Of a stretch of 64,000 nt of DNA, positions 10,724 through 21,645 are shown in pieces. Position 1 is the stretch's first letter. Every line of letters starts with the position of its first letter. The position numbers and the translations under genes were made by a program. The notes below the pieces were generated by a model. The model did not search any database, had not been told where the DNA came from, and was given only the letters and a program-made list of their open reading frames with translations. Origin of the DNA: Zygnema cylindricum (taxonomy: Eukaryota > Streptophyta > Zygnematophyceae > Zygnematales > Zygnemataceae); contig JBBHKE010000968.1 of NCBI GenBank assembly GCA_037447655.1, positions 62,001 to 126,000 of the forward strand. The letters are read 5' to 3'.

Positions 10724-11554
10724 TACATTGTGAACGATGTTCTATCGCGCAGACTCTGTAATCCATGCGTTCGCAATTTAGTGGTACCACGTAAGTTAAG
10801 ATCGGATACTGATAATAGTCAATGATTTTCACACCAACAAAATCTACATTTGCGTACCATGTACGTGAGTACCGGGTCATCTTACAACAACTTTTGTACT
10901 CTTTGTTGACGCAACTTTTGTGCTCTTTGCAAACGCGATGTCAAATACCACCTTATTATTTTAAGGTTCATGTTTTTTCACGTGACTAATGAGCGTTGCC
11001 AAAAACAGTGTGACAAATGGGGTGCGAACAAAAATAGCGTGGCAAAAGTGCGTTAAGAGATTTTTTTGGTGATTTCGGTTAGATTTTTGAATGTATATAA
11101 CATATGCAAAACTTTTTGATTTCACTTGGTTGTCATCATGACACTTATGCTCATTATCCAACGTGTAGGGGCTCAAATATTTATGTACCTCTCGAGGTAC
11201 ATCACCATTTGCACAAACTTTTGAAGCGAATGCTTCGCGAAAAAATACCCAACGGTCATTGTTACCTCCAATACCTTTGGAGAATATTGGCAAATATTCT
11301 TTGCAATGTTGTTCGCGAATAAAAACAAAATAAGAAGTACAAAGTAGTTGGAGAGGTCCGATTTTATGTCAACAACCTCACTTTTTGACCGATGGAACTT
11401 CACCCTAACTTCAATTCACCTTTGGAACTCTTAACAACAAATAAGACACAACCAAGTGTGTGTGCCTACGTGTCCGCAAGTGCAATGTTCAAAAGTTTGG
11501 AATCGTGTGTACATAAAAATTTAACTTGATAAGTTTCAAAGATGTAAATATTTT
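10724..11554. other. Non-coding stretch, no gene recognised
   Basis: The short open frames here are unconvincing. A CCTCGAGG palindrome surrounded by GTAC words occurs near 11188-11203 (GTACCTCGAGGTAC). Confidence 0.4.
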
Positions 11555-12125
11555 GATTAGGGTATGTCCCCATTTGCCAAAGTAAGGGTCTTTTTCTGTC
11601 GTTTTCCTCAAAACTTAGCGCAATACCGCTTCAATAACGAAAGTGCTAAAAAAATGAAATAGTAGAAGTACAATTCAAGTCATAGTCATACTTAGAATGT
11701 ACTATAGGTTGTAGTCTTGTGTTTTTTGACCCACGGCCACGTCAAGAATCTCATATTCAAACTTTGTGTTAAAACACATTGGCGATGTGTTTTGAGGTAA
11801 AGTATCACCGCTCCACGGATAGCAAAACAGAACGCACATGTAAAATAGTTTAAAAAAAATAAACGATTTCAAACGACGAGGAAAAGTACAATTTTTGTTT
11901 TGTTTTGTCCGTTTGTGTCTGATATGGATTTTTTTTGCAAAGGTCTTAAGATTTCGATGCCATTTCACATTGACCTGAAATGAGACGCAAAGGCAAAGAG
12001 CATCTTCTTCAACAATGAAACGGCACAGGCAATAGGGTGGTAGTTTACAATATCACGAAAAGACATGCCACGTCACAATAAATTATACATGAGACAACAC
12101 AAATTATAGACACTGACAACATTCA
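11555..12125. repeat. Dispersed repeat family R1, copy 1
   Basis: Closely resembles 23020-23690 in the same orientation. Shared words include AAGTAAGGGT, TTTCTGTCGTTTTCCT, AAACTTAG, GACCCACGGCCACG, TGCCATTTCAC and GAGACGCAAAGGCAAAG. No long ORF crosses it, so it is probably a non-autonomous element or a fragment of one. Confidence 0.65.
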
Positions 12126-12129
12126 CAAG

Positions 12130-12375
12130 TGTTGTCAACTTAGGGCACTTTCCTATGTGATAATGTAAGGGTGTTTTTCAATCGATATCCTCCAAAACTT
12201 AGCCCACAACGAAAAATCCACAGCTGTACCAAAAAAGTGAAATTACCACAGTATAATTTGCATCACTTTGAAACTTAAAATGTATTGCGCTTTGTCGTCT
12301 AGCGCGTTTCCACCCACTTTCGCACCCATCCAACTCGTTTTCAAACTTCTACTTAAATCACCTCGCGAGGTGATT
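12130..12375. repeat. Repeat family R1, diverged half copy
   Basis: Shares its opening layout (AATGTAAGGGTGTTTTTC..TCCTCCAAAACTTAGC) with the starts of 11555 and 23020. It is closest to 24735-24975, where GTACCAAAAAA.TGAAATTACCAC.ATATAATTTGCAT and GTCGTCTAGCGCGTTT recur. It therefore forms a direct repeat ~580 bp downstream of copy 1. It ends near a CACCTCGCGAGGTG palindrome (12360-12373). Confidence 0.6.
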
Positions 12376-13965
12376 TACTAAAGTTCCATAATGTGGACAA
12401 ATAGGCAGACGTTGTTGCATTTTTTGGAGGTTTTGAAAAAGTTTTTTGCGCGGAGTACAAAAAAAAACCCAATTTACGTTTCTAGCATGTCCGTATTTTT
12501 TTCCGTGCACTTTTTTACATCAAAGGGCCACCAACGGACGCAATTTTGTAAAAGAGAAGTTTGTGAAGGCGCTTCTCTCTTTCTCTCTCCCACTACCGCG
12601 TCTAACTCACACTCTAGTAATGAAAATCGAAAAAAAATAGTATAAGCTGAATGATCCTTAAAAAATATTCATTTTTACTATCTTTGGTTGTATTTAAATG
12701 GCAAGTAGATTGAGAAAGAACGGGAAAAAAAATCAGGAAACTATGGCAAAATTGTTTGGAATTAGTGATGTTGATGGTATCATAATTGAGCATGAAGTCA
12801 AAATGTCAAAAACTTAGACACCTACAATATGACAAGAAACTAGACGTCTACAACCGTTGCTATTTTGTAAACGTCATCAATTTTTCTGAGTTTTGTAGTC
12901 CTCTACAACCATAAAAAATGACACCAACATCGACATCCTTCATAAATTAAAGTAACGACTTCATTGCGTTACAACGGATCGCTTCGAAAGTAGTATTAAA
13001 AATCTTTCATAAAAAATAAAGTAGCAAGACTATTTTCTTTTTATATGGGAAAGTTCCCTTACACAATTTCCTTAAACAAAAGCAACGATTTCGTTCTTAA
13101 GCATCGAGACATTTGAAAACCATGTAAGAAGCATCTTCGCTACAATACAAAGCAAGTTTACTAAGTTAGAAGTACACAAGGATACACTCTTACTCAAGGT
13201 GATGTATAGGCTGAAAAGTGCAATACATTATAAAAGCCCTAAAAAATAGTTGTATAGCGTATTTCGTTGAGTACGTTTTAGGTGTTGGAACACTTTGTCG
13301 TGTGTATCATTTGACACAAATTTTGAGGCGTTAGTAGAATTTTTTTTTTTTCAATGCGATAGAGATGGTTTTGACAGATACATGGAATCCGTACGTCAAA
13401 TGATAACCGCGACCGCGGATTTCAAACGTCCGAGCATCAAGCAATGGTTCTTTGTGATCACCCGGTTCCTTAAGCATAATGGTTATACTGGAAGATTTGA
13501 CTTCATTGAGGGTGTCTTTGTTGCGTGTACTTGAGGATTGATGGGTGGGTTGTATAGTACTATTCTTTCGCTGCATGGGAATTGTTATTAGTGTGAATAC
13601 CACTAATTCGACGCCCCCAAATTTTGACCCTTAAACCTAAAATGGAATTAATAATTATAGTTTTTCCTTTACTATAGTACAAGTACGAGATAATTAGTGT
13701 TAATAACACTATTTTATGAATAAAATAAATAGTGTGGTGAAAGTAATGTATCAATCCGTACCACAAATGTAAGTATTGACGTAACAAATTACATTAAAAA
13801 GTTTGAAATAAATGCATCGACACTTAAAATTGCACTAGAAATTGAATGACAAAATTAAAACGTGAAAACCTGTTCGCACATGATCCGATGTCGCCAGTGG
13901 CCGTGTGAACACAATACACTTTTTACGGCGTGAGAAATGGAACATTTTACGATAATAGTAAAACA
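12376..13965. other. Non-coding AT-rich stretch
   Basis: No gene recognised. The 13590-13760 segment repeats words of the CACCG-type MITEs (ATTAGTGT, AATAAATAGTGTGGTG), so a degraded MITE copy is likely there. Confidence 0.4.
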
Positions 13966-15477
13966 ATGGAATTGTTCATGGCAGTGACTATTTTGGTTGG
14001 GCACAGTCACTTACGTCACCTTGTCAAAGGTTGTATGTTTTAAGTACAAGTTCGTACAAGTAAAGTACCGTTGAGTTTAAATTTGACGGTCAATCACTTG
14101 AACAACTTTAACTTTCAAAATATCGTAACAACCGATTAAAATTTTGTCGCGCTTGCCAACGTCAACTGTCATAATAAAATCAACAATTCACACCGTCGAC
14201 AAAGGTTTACATTAACAAAACTGCTGCAACCAGATGTAAATAAAAGTGTTGCGCATAGTAACTTTCTCACTTTACGTGAGTTCCACTATGAGAGCACATG
14301 TTGGCTTTTAACTTAGCCACAAAATTGAAATTTAATCGCGAATCGTAAATAATGTAACTTGATTTGGCTACGCATGACGACTCACATTTTTTTCATTTAG
14401 TTTGATACATTTAAGAGGATTCGTTTTATAATAGTGTACAAAGTATATTTTTTTCTTTCGATTTAATTTACTACACAAGACTTTTAGTACTTTAGTTTTG
14501 AGAGGTTTCATTTCACGTGGTTTTTCAATTTGCGCCTAAGTTCAATGTAACGATTCGGGATTAAATTTCATTTTTGAGGCTAAATTAAAAGCCAACATGT
14601 GCTCTCACAATGGAGCTCACGTAAATGTGGTTGCCAAAGTTACCGTAAACCTTCGCCGGCCGTGTGAATTGTTGATTTTATTATGACGATCAACGTTTGG
14701 AACCGCGACAAAAATTTAACCGGTTGTTACGATATTTTGAAAGTCAAAGCTGTTTAAGTGATTGACCATCAAATTTTAACTCAAGGGAACACGGTGAATC
14801 GTTATTATTGTTTAGAAAGTATTAGTGTTAATAAGGAATTAGTGTTAATAAAGAATTAGTGTTAATAAGGAATTATTGTTAATAATGATAATTTGGGTTT
14901 GCAACTTTTTTTTTTAAATGGTAATTGTAATTGATCCATAACGCTAATTTAGGTACACCGGATCCGTCGTAATTATATATACAGTAAAATAGGTAAAAGT
15001 ATAAAATTTTACAATCCGTACAACCTCACGTCCTTTTACGATAATTAATCCATACTTCTAATTTGGGTTTGCGAACCAGTTTGTTGCAAACTTGGCTCCA
15101 CACGTTTATTCTAAGCGCACTTCTGTATGCAACCGACATAAGTTAACTACCTTTTTTTTACGATTTTCAGCAACAAAGTACATTGTTGTACGGAAAAACA
15201 CCTTCTGTACACTACACTAAGCAAAAAATGCGTACGGCATAATCGTTAACGCTAATTTACAAGAACCATAATAAGTGTCAAGGAAAAATTAGGTTTATTA
15301 ATTCCATTTCAACTTTCGAGGTCAAAATTTTGGGGTGCTGATATAGAGTACATAAGGCTAATAACGATTCACGGTGTACTTTACTTTTACCAATGTGTAC
15401 TTAAACCGTACAATCTTTGACAAGGTGACGTAAGTGACTCTGCGCAACTAAAATAGTCACTGCCATGATCAATTCCC
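13966..15477. mobile_element. Foldback (long inverted repeat) element split by a MITE
   Basis: Left arm ~13966-14365 pairs with right arm ~14535-14789 plus 15377-15477. Examples are CATGGCAGTGACTATTTT against AAAATAGTCACTGCCATG, GTTGGCTTTTAA against TTAAAAGCCAAC, and ATTGTTGATTTTATTATGAC against its inverse. The spacer is ~170 bp. The right arm is broken exactly at a TA by the 587-bp MITE, and the arm sequence reads on continuously when that MITE is ignored. No ORF of size was found; the outer ends are approximate. Confidence 0.8.
14790..15376. mobile_element. MITE, 587 bp, CACCG-type TIR, nested in foldback arm
   Basis: The right end reads CGATTCACGGTG followed by TA, and the left end reads CACGGTGAATCGTTATTA, its inverse with one mismatch. 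The left flank is AA instead of TA, a single change. It belongs to the family at 10187, 52116, 53058 and 55984. It contains a short tandem TTAGTGTTAATAAGGAA run near 14820-14880. Confidence 0.8.
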
Positions 15478-16782
15478 TAAAACAGTAAAACAAACATGGG
15501 AACAAAACCTACACATCCCATCGTTCCTATCGTAGTGGTATTACACATTGGGGGGAGGGCACATTTGGCGGGCGGCGGAGACTTTCGAGGAGGATTTTGC
15601 CCAGGCGATGTCAATCCCTCTTAGTTATTGATAAGGACAAAAATTTCGCGCGAAGCGCGGAGATTTTTTTTTTTCTAGGAGTTCTCCTCGCTGATTAGGT
15701 CAGATGTAAAAAAAAAACAAAAAAAATACAAAGTGTTCATACTTACAGCGTTCTCATATAGAGAATTCACCACAAATAGCGTCACACGCGTCGCATGAGA
15801 ACATGTAAATCGCGTTCGCGACTCAAAATATCTACATAATATAATAAACGTTCACACTTTAAACACTATACCATTCAATCCGTCGAACAACTGAGTCGCG
15901 CGTCAAGTGAGAACACTTGACCTTTGCCATAAAAAACAAAAATAAAAATTAGCCGCGCGTCACGTGAGAACACATTACGTATGACATTATAAACAAAAAA
16001 AAAATACAGTCATATTGTCGTCTTTTGGCGCCGCAGGCGAATTTTTTTTTACTACGCTACGTGAAATGAGGATAATACGCGGATAGTGTAAAAATATCCT
16101 ACGGTCATTATTGAAGTAGTATTTTGAAAGGAGGAGAAGATATTTTGAAAGCGGAGAAGGTATATATATTCAAATTTTAGAAAGTACAAGACAAATCCGC
16201 GTGTACTACTTATTTACTCCAAAATGTGACGCTATTTATCATACTCCGTACGGTCGAAAGTGAAATTTTGTACTTTTCCATGTAGATTACCTCTCCTCGC
16301 GGATGTCTGTACGTAGTAAAATTGAAATTCGTACTCGCCAATGTAGATTACCTCTCCGCGCGAATTTCGTACTTTCAAATTTGGGACCAATTTTTTTCAG
16401 TATGTATCGCAAATGATTACGTTTCAAATTGTATTGTTTTGAAACGTAAGTAAATATGAGCGTATGTTAATCTATTTATTACGTACGCTTTAACCATAGG
16501 TTTTGATTTACGTTTTAACGTATCTACTGTTAAAACCAACAGCTAAATCAACTTAACCCTAAATCCTACAGCCTAACCCTAAATCTTACAACTTAGGGTT
16601 AAATCCTACAATTTTTAATTTTCGTTTTTGTTATTTTTTTATTTATTTTATTTCATTTTTTTTATTCATTTACTTGTTTTCTTTCAACACCTTTATTTTA
16701 AATTAAACTTTTTAAAGGTTTTTCTTATTATTTTCTTTTTATTATAATTTTTTTTTTCTTCTTCATAAATTATTTCTTTTCA
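15478..16782. other. Region upstream of the Crypton gene with short tandem duplications
   Basis: No gene seen. A GCGTCNCNTGAGAACA word recurs at about 15792, 15900 and 15958. A ~60-bp duplication at ~16255-16375 repeats CCATGTAGATTACCTCTC / CCAATGTAGATTACCTCTC. Telomere-like AACCCTAAATC words occur at 16553-16600. The 100 bp before the ATG at 16783 are extremely T-rich. The 5' end of the Crypton element must lie here or further left; I cannot place it. Confidence 0.4.
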
Positions 16783-17402
16783 ATGTTTTCTTGGCGTAAG
16801 GGAATTTTCCAAATTTTACCTAGTATTGTCTCAGGGCTCACATTTGGAAACTGTCAAAAAATTGTTCATTTAGAAGATGACGATAGCAATGTAGGAATAA
16901 AAAACCCCCCACAATATAGTGAAACAGATAGAGCACGGATCATCAGAGATACATTAAAACAACGTAACCCAAACACAGAAAAAACTTATCAAGTTGGTTT
17001 AAATCAGTATGAAAATTTTTGGAGTGCACAAGGGCACCCAAATGTAGCTATTACACCTGATGGGGTTATTGGACTATTAGAGAAAAACAAAAATAAAAGC
17101 TATACCACACTCATACAATGGGTGAAAGGACTCCAAGACTCGTATAAAACGCAATTAGCCATAAAAGGAGGGGGGGGTGAAAATCTTAGAGAGAACAATA
17201 TCATCCAAAAACTGTTACAAGAGTCCAAAAAAAATACATCAAATTTAAAAAAAAATAACCATGAAGATCGTCAAGAAGGCATACGAGAAGCGTACTCTCT
17301 CGAAGATTACAAAGGGTTTTCAACATTTTGGTTGGAGTTGGCCGAAGGAAAGCACAAAGAAAAAAAATTGGGGATGGAACCATACACTAGCATTCAAGTG
17401 AG
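16783..17402 (+). CDS. Crypton recombinase exon 1 (N-terminal core-binding-like region)
   Basis: Open for 206 codons from ATG 16783, ending at a GTATGT donor in phase 2. Residues ~55-110 (RNPNTEKTYQVGLNQYENFW onwards, then ALITPDG-like and WVKGLQDS) resemble the helical SAM-like core-binding domain that precedes tyrosine-recombinase catalytic domains. Residues after ~130 are Asn/Lys-rich. The ATG is the only one upstream in frame, but a preceding exon cannot be excluded. Confidence 0.65.
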
Positions 17403-17873
17403 GTATGTATCGATAAAAATACTAAATTTTGTATTTCATTGTTTCGATTAATGTTGCTTTTTACTTAACACTTTATTTTATAGGGTGCATTCATTTTGAG
17501 TTTTTTTTTTTATCAAATTTTCTTATTTTAGGGTTTAGATTTTAATTTTTGACTTTATATTACATTTTTTTTAACATGTTTTTTCGGGATTCAAAAAGTA
17601 TTTAGAAGTTCACTCCAAAGTCTATTTAAAACAGAGACAAAATTTATGTGCAATTTTTGTTTTTGGGAGAAAGTATACATTCTTTTAAAATAAAGCTCCA
17701 ATTATTTTTGTAACATTGTCATTTTTTTTGTTTGTGTTGTTTTGTTTATTTTTTTGGTGATGCAATTTTTTTTTTTTGGGAGAAAGTATACATTATTTTA
17801 AAATAAAGCTCCAATTATGTTTGTAATATTGTCATTTTTTGTCTCTTTGGTGTTTTGTTTTTTTTTTTTGTAG

Positions 17874-18027
17874 GAGTCAATTTATCATGAACCATGCGTG
17901 TCTCAGTCGAGGCGATGATTCCAGAAATGCTCAGTTAGCGGATGTTTTTTCGTATGATCTTGTTTATCTTGGGCCGGACAAGGATTATGTTTTGGCGATG
18001 GTTACAAGAAATGGGAAAACTAATGTG
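17874..18027 (+). CDS. Crypton recombinase exon 2 (first catalytic arginine)
   Basis: TTTGTAG acceptor, GTAAGT donor, 154 bp, phase 2 to phase 0. It encodes NHACLSRGDDSRNAQLADVF, which fits the box carrying the first catalytic Arg in Crypton-type recombinases, followed by YDLVYLGPDKDYVLAMVTRN, the expected beta strands. Confidence 0.75.
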
Positions 18028-18148
18028 GTAAGTAATCTATAAAAGTGGAGCTTTAATGAAATGTGTATTTTTATAATGTTTTGTGCATAACCCAAAAACA
18101 AATTTTACTAATTCTTTTCAGTTTTTTTATGGTATTTTTTTACCGCAG

Positions 18149-18490
18149 AACGGTCGTGCGGAATTTATTGGATGCATGCGTCACTTAGACTTTCTTATTT
18201 GTCCGGTAGGTGCTGTGGCCCAACAGTTTTTTTGGAGGTAGGAATTAGCTACAAATAAAAATATAATTCTCAATTTTTCGACGAAAGAAACTTGGTATGG
18301 TGAGCCTTTCACGGAAGGGAGAGTTTTAGCGAAAGACCAAGAAAGAAAAGAAACACCGTTCATGCAACCTCTTTGCTACAATACACAGTTTCAGTATATA
18401 AAAAAAACATTCCAAACCAAAAAATGTTTCCTTGTCTCATAAAACCCATGCGGGACGTGGTGAAGGAGCAACGATGTTGGCGACAGGAGG
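18149..18490 (+). pseudogene. Crypton recombinase exon 3 (RH..CPVGA and HAGR motifs; stop and frameshift)
   Basis: ACCGCAG acceptor in phase 0. It encodes IGCMRHLDFLICPVGAVAQ, typical of the family's middle segment, and after 18430 the frame carrying KTHAGRGEGA, the HxxR catalytic motif. A TAG at 18237 sits where a Trp codon (TGG) is expected. One extra base near 18430 shifts the frame before HAGR. The exon ends at GTGCGT, and its length minus one base gives exactly the phase needed by exon 4. Confidence 0.75.
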
Positions 18491-18610
18491 GTGCGTTTTT
18501 GTAAACTTAACATTTGATTTTTATTCATGCATTTATTTGAAATAAAGAAGTTTTGTTGTTTATGTTCTCGTTTTTGAAATTTTAATTTTTTTTTATGGTA
18601 AATATTTCAG

Positions 18611-18830
18611 TGCTGATCGAAAATCCATCAAAGTGATGGGACGTTGGACATCCGACCACTTCTCATACTCATATGTCACGGATTTGCCAACGGACATTCT
18701 TCTTCAAGCTTTTGGCCACGAAAACAACACCAGAAAATATTTTCTACCTTGTTCCAGTGTGAAACCCCTTGCTACTCTTTGTGCTATGTTTTGGCCCTGG
18801 GTTGAAACGGCAAATGTTGAGCTGCCAACA
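18611..18830 (+). CDS. Crypton recombinase exon 4 (catalytic tyrosine)
   Basis: ATTTCAG acceptor, GTATGT donor, 220 bp. The residues ADRKSIKVMGRWTSDHFSYS and VTDLPTDILLQAFGH match the recombinase end: the GRW helix, then the tyrosine region, then LP.D.L..A.G. After that comes a YFLPCSSV..PPW-type segment (AMFWPWVE) that follows the catalytic domain in Cryptons. The nucleophile is one of the Tyr residues in FSYSYV. Confidence 0.8.
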
Positions 18831-19258
18831 GTATGTCTATAAAAACTCTCACCATTTCTATCATTACTTTTTGTGTTAAGTAATCTTTGGTGTTTTATGT
18901 TCGTCACATTTTGTTTATATTACTCTGTTTTTTTTCTTGTATCACTTATATCGATTTTTTTTATTGTTTTTTGTTTATTTTCTTTTTTTTGTCTTTTCAA
19001 TTGTTTTTCCATTTTTTCAATTGTTTTTCTGTTTGATGTTGTTTTTTTTATGTTTTTCCGGTAATTTTGTATTCCTTTAATTGGTTTTGTTTTTCTCTTT
19101 CCATCTCAATATTTTTTTTTTTTCTCTCGTCACATTTTTTGTTTGTTTTATATTTAATAATTTGTTTTTATATATATTTAATGCATTGTTTTTTTTTTTT
19201 TGTTTTAATCTTAATGAATTATTTTCATATTGAACCATACAAATGTTTTTTTGTGCAG

Positions 19259-20167
19259 AAAAATGCTCGAGCTTCTAAATTTGAAAGAGATTTAAGCGCA
19301 CAAAATTTCCTTCACACCATGTTATGGCTCAAAAGTGTGTTTTTACAGGACAATGTTTTTTTCCAGGATTTGTTTCCTGATCTTCCTATCTTCAAGCACA
19401 AATTGTTCCATTCTCGTTTGTGGTCGTCGTTCAAAGACAAAGTCAAAAAAACTTGTTATGAAGCATCAGACATGTGGGCTTCAATTGCTGATGCCGAAAC
19501 AAATGTGTCGATTACAATCTCACAAGTGAGAAAATCAGTTGATTCGCTATTCATGTGAAGTGAAACTTAGGGAAGAAAGATTGATTACATGGGAGAGGAA
19601 ATGTATTATGTAAAAGAGACACTTTCAAGTTTGAATAAGAAAATGTGTAGTTTAGATGATAAGTTAACGCATATTATGCAGGCGATGGATGGTCAAGGAG
19701 AGGCGTTTCATGTAAGACAACCTTCTCAAAATCAAAATAGACCATCTGAAGGTGAATTAGCGATGGGAATCGGGACTCGTGAACGCGATCTTCCTCGAAG
19801 TGAAGACGAGCAACATGAAACTCATGTGGAAACGGCACGAGCAACTGAACCCTTTCCACCTCCTATTCCTTCACAAGAAAAATCTTATCAAGTACCTTTG
19901 ATGACTCAAATCGAAGCGCGACTTCACACGGTTAAAGATGTGTGGAAAGCATACCATGATGGTATAGGTGGGCTCCCTTCCATCGCCGATTTGGAATCAA
20001 GTGGAACTAGTTGGAGGAAAGGAGAATATCGAAAGTTTTATAATTGAAATATCATCTTGGAGGAAGTTAAAAGAATAGCAAAGGTGAATGATGTAACATT
20101 AAGTACGGCATTGAGCAGGTTGCAAGATCGCCAATTCGTGAACAAATGGAGTCTGCGCGACATATAA
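19259..20167 (+). pseudogene. Crypton exon 5: linker, coiled coil and GCR1_C-like DNA-binding domain
   Basis: TTGTGCAG acceptor in phase 0; one frame to TAA 20165-20167, interrupted by TGA 19556, TAG 19568 and TGA 20045. After a helical part (FERDLSAQNFLHTMLWLKSV) comes a probable coiled coil (~19500-19690). The last ~85 codons read TVKDVWKAYHDGIGGLPSIA, WRKGEYRKFY, then IILEEVKRIA: the order of Trp, Gly-Pro-Ser-I and WR..E..FY..R..I of the GCR1_C family (yeast Gcr1 C-terminal DNA-binding domain), which fungal-type Cryptons carry. The 20045 TGA falls where the family usually has Arg, so CGA to TGA is likely. Confidence 0.75.
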
Positions 20168-20435
20168 AGGAGATTAGCGACTGAAAACAAAAAAATCTAA
20201 ATTGTAGTTTGTGGGACTGTTTTGGCACTTATTATAAACGTGTTTTATTTTGCTTTAAAAACTTTCTATAAACATATATAATAATATATAATGTGTATTT
20301 AAACTGATTTTTTTATAAATTCAAACTCGCGTAATGAGTTTGCTTATATTTTTGTTATTTTCGGCCCATGATATGTTTATGTTTTATTTGTTTTTTCCTT
20401 TATTTTAACTTGTTTTTTTATTTGATAAAAAAAGA

Positions 20436-20572
20436 CGTTTAACCTTTGATGTTGTCGAAGTTAATGTTTGTTGTAACCTGTTTCACAAATATTTTCATAA
20501 AAAAAAACTTGTAACCTTTGATGTTGTCGAAGTTAATGTTTGTTGTAACCTGTTTCATAAATATTTTCATTT
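20436..20572. repeat. Tandem duplication, ~67-70 bp x2
   Basis: Two adjacent near-identical copies of AACCTTTGATGTTGTCGAAG..TTGTTGTAACCTGTTTCA(C/T)AAATATTTTCAT lie just after the Crypton gene. Confidence 0.85.
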
Positions 20573-20599
20573 TAATTAGTATTTACAAAATAAATTATT

Positions 20600-21645
20600 C
20601 AATATTTGCTACCTACTGTGTTTTCATCATTAAGTTGGATATCGTGTTCACACACACTAATTCTATATGTATATGATTTTAATTTCATTATTTTTATAAA
20701 CAATTACGTTAGGCTGAAAAGTTTTAGTTAAAGTTTTTTGGTTTATATAACAAATTATAACTTAACACAAACCAAATATAGTTTATCTATCATGGTCGAT
20801 TAAAAATGTAGTCGTTGTGTTTGTCAAACTTAATAGGGTTGAAATATTGTAAAATACAAAAAATCATAACAACGATTGTGGGAGTCAAATATCTACAATA
20901 TTTCGCTTTGTGATAATGTAAGAGTAAATAAAAGCAACGACTAAAATTTATCATCATTTATTTGGTGTTTTTTTAATAAATGCCTTTTGTCGAATACTTA
21001 ATCGGATATTTTATTATTTTTATGAACAAACTATAACTTAACACAAACCAAATATAGTTTATCTATCATTGTCAATTAAAAATGTAGTCGTCGTGTTTTT
21101 CAAACTTAATAGGCTTGAAACATTGTAAGATAAGAAAATCATAACAACGATCGTGGGAGTCAAATATCTACAATATTTCGTTTTGTGATACAATAAGAGG
21201 AAATAAAAACAACGGCTAATTATTATCATCGTTTTTTTTTTTTTTTTTTTAAATGCCTTTTGTCAAATACTTAATCGGATATTTCAATTTTTTTATGAAT
21301 GATTACGTTAGATTAATAAGGTTTATTTAATGCTTTTGGATTATGTATAACAAACTATAACTTAACAGAAACCAAATATAGTTTCTCTATTATGGTCTAT
21401 TCAAATTGTAGTCGTTGTATTTATCAAACTTAATAGGCGGGTTTGAAACATTGTAAGATAGAAAAACGATAACATCGATCGTGGGAGTAAAATTTGTTCT
21501 ATTATTCGTTTTGTGATACCATAAAACAAAATAAAAGCAACGGCTAACTATTCTCATCCTTTCTCATCCTTTGTTGAATTTTTTTATTTTATAAATGCCT
21601 TTTGTCCAAGATTTAATCGGATAGTCAATGTATTTATTTTTATAT
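20600..21645. repeat. Tandem ~300-bp repeat array downstream of the Crypton gene
   Basis: Three main units start near 20750, 21030 and 21350. Each reads AA(A/T)TATAACTTAACA.AAACCAAATATAGTTT, TGTAGTCGT.GT, CAAACTTAATAGG, ATAACA.CGAT(T/C)GTGGGAGT and AATGCCTTTTGTC, ending in an ATCGGATA word. The unit spacing is ~280-320 bp. An extra partial unit without the core lies at ~20634-20740. Copies are diverged, so the array is old. It may be the 3' non-coding part of the element. Confidence 0.8.

Larger units (their letters stand above)
16783..20167 (+). pseudogene. Crypton-type tyrosine recombinase with GCR1_C-like domain (five-exon model, decayed)
   Basis: Cryptons are DNA transposons moved by a tyrosine recombinase, which cuts and joins DNA through a tyrosine with an R..HxxR..Y active site. 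The model joins exons 16783-17402, 17874-18027, 18149-18490, 18611-18830 and 19259-20167 (~745 codons). It contains an N-terminal DNA-binding-like region, the first Arg box (RGDDSRNAQLADVF), a RH..CPVGA segment, HAGR, GRW then YSYVTDLP with the nucleophile, a coiled-coil-like linker and a GCR1_C-like end. All GT-AG phases agree once one 1-base insertion is allowed. Breaks: TAG at 18237, a frameshift near 18430, TGA at 19556, TAG at 19568 and TGA at 20045. The family assignment is from motif memory, not a search. Confidence 0.8.

Noticed and set aside
15770-15990. CRISPR-like array of GCGTCNCNTGAGAACA words
   Set aside because: Only three diverged copies at uneven spacing in a eukaryotic context.
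19067-19258. Phe-rich membrane-like stretch before Crypton exon 5
   Set aside because: It is the T-rich intron read as codons; the acceptor at 19258 explains the start of real coding.
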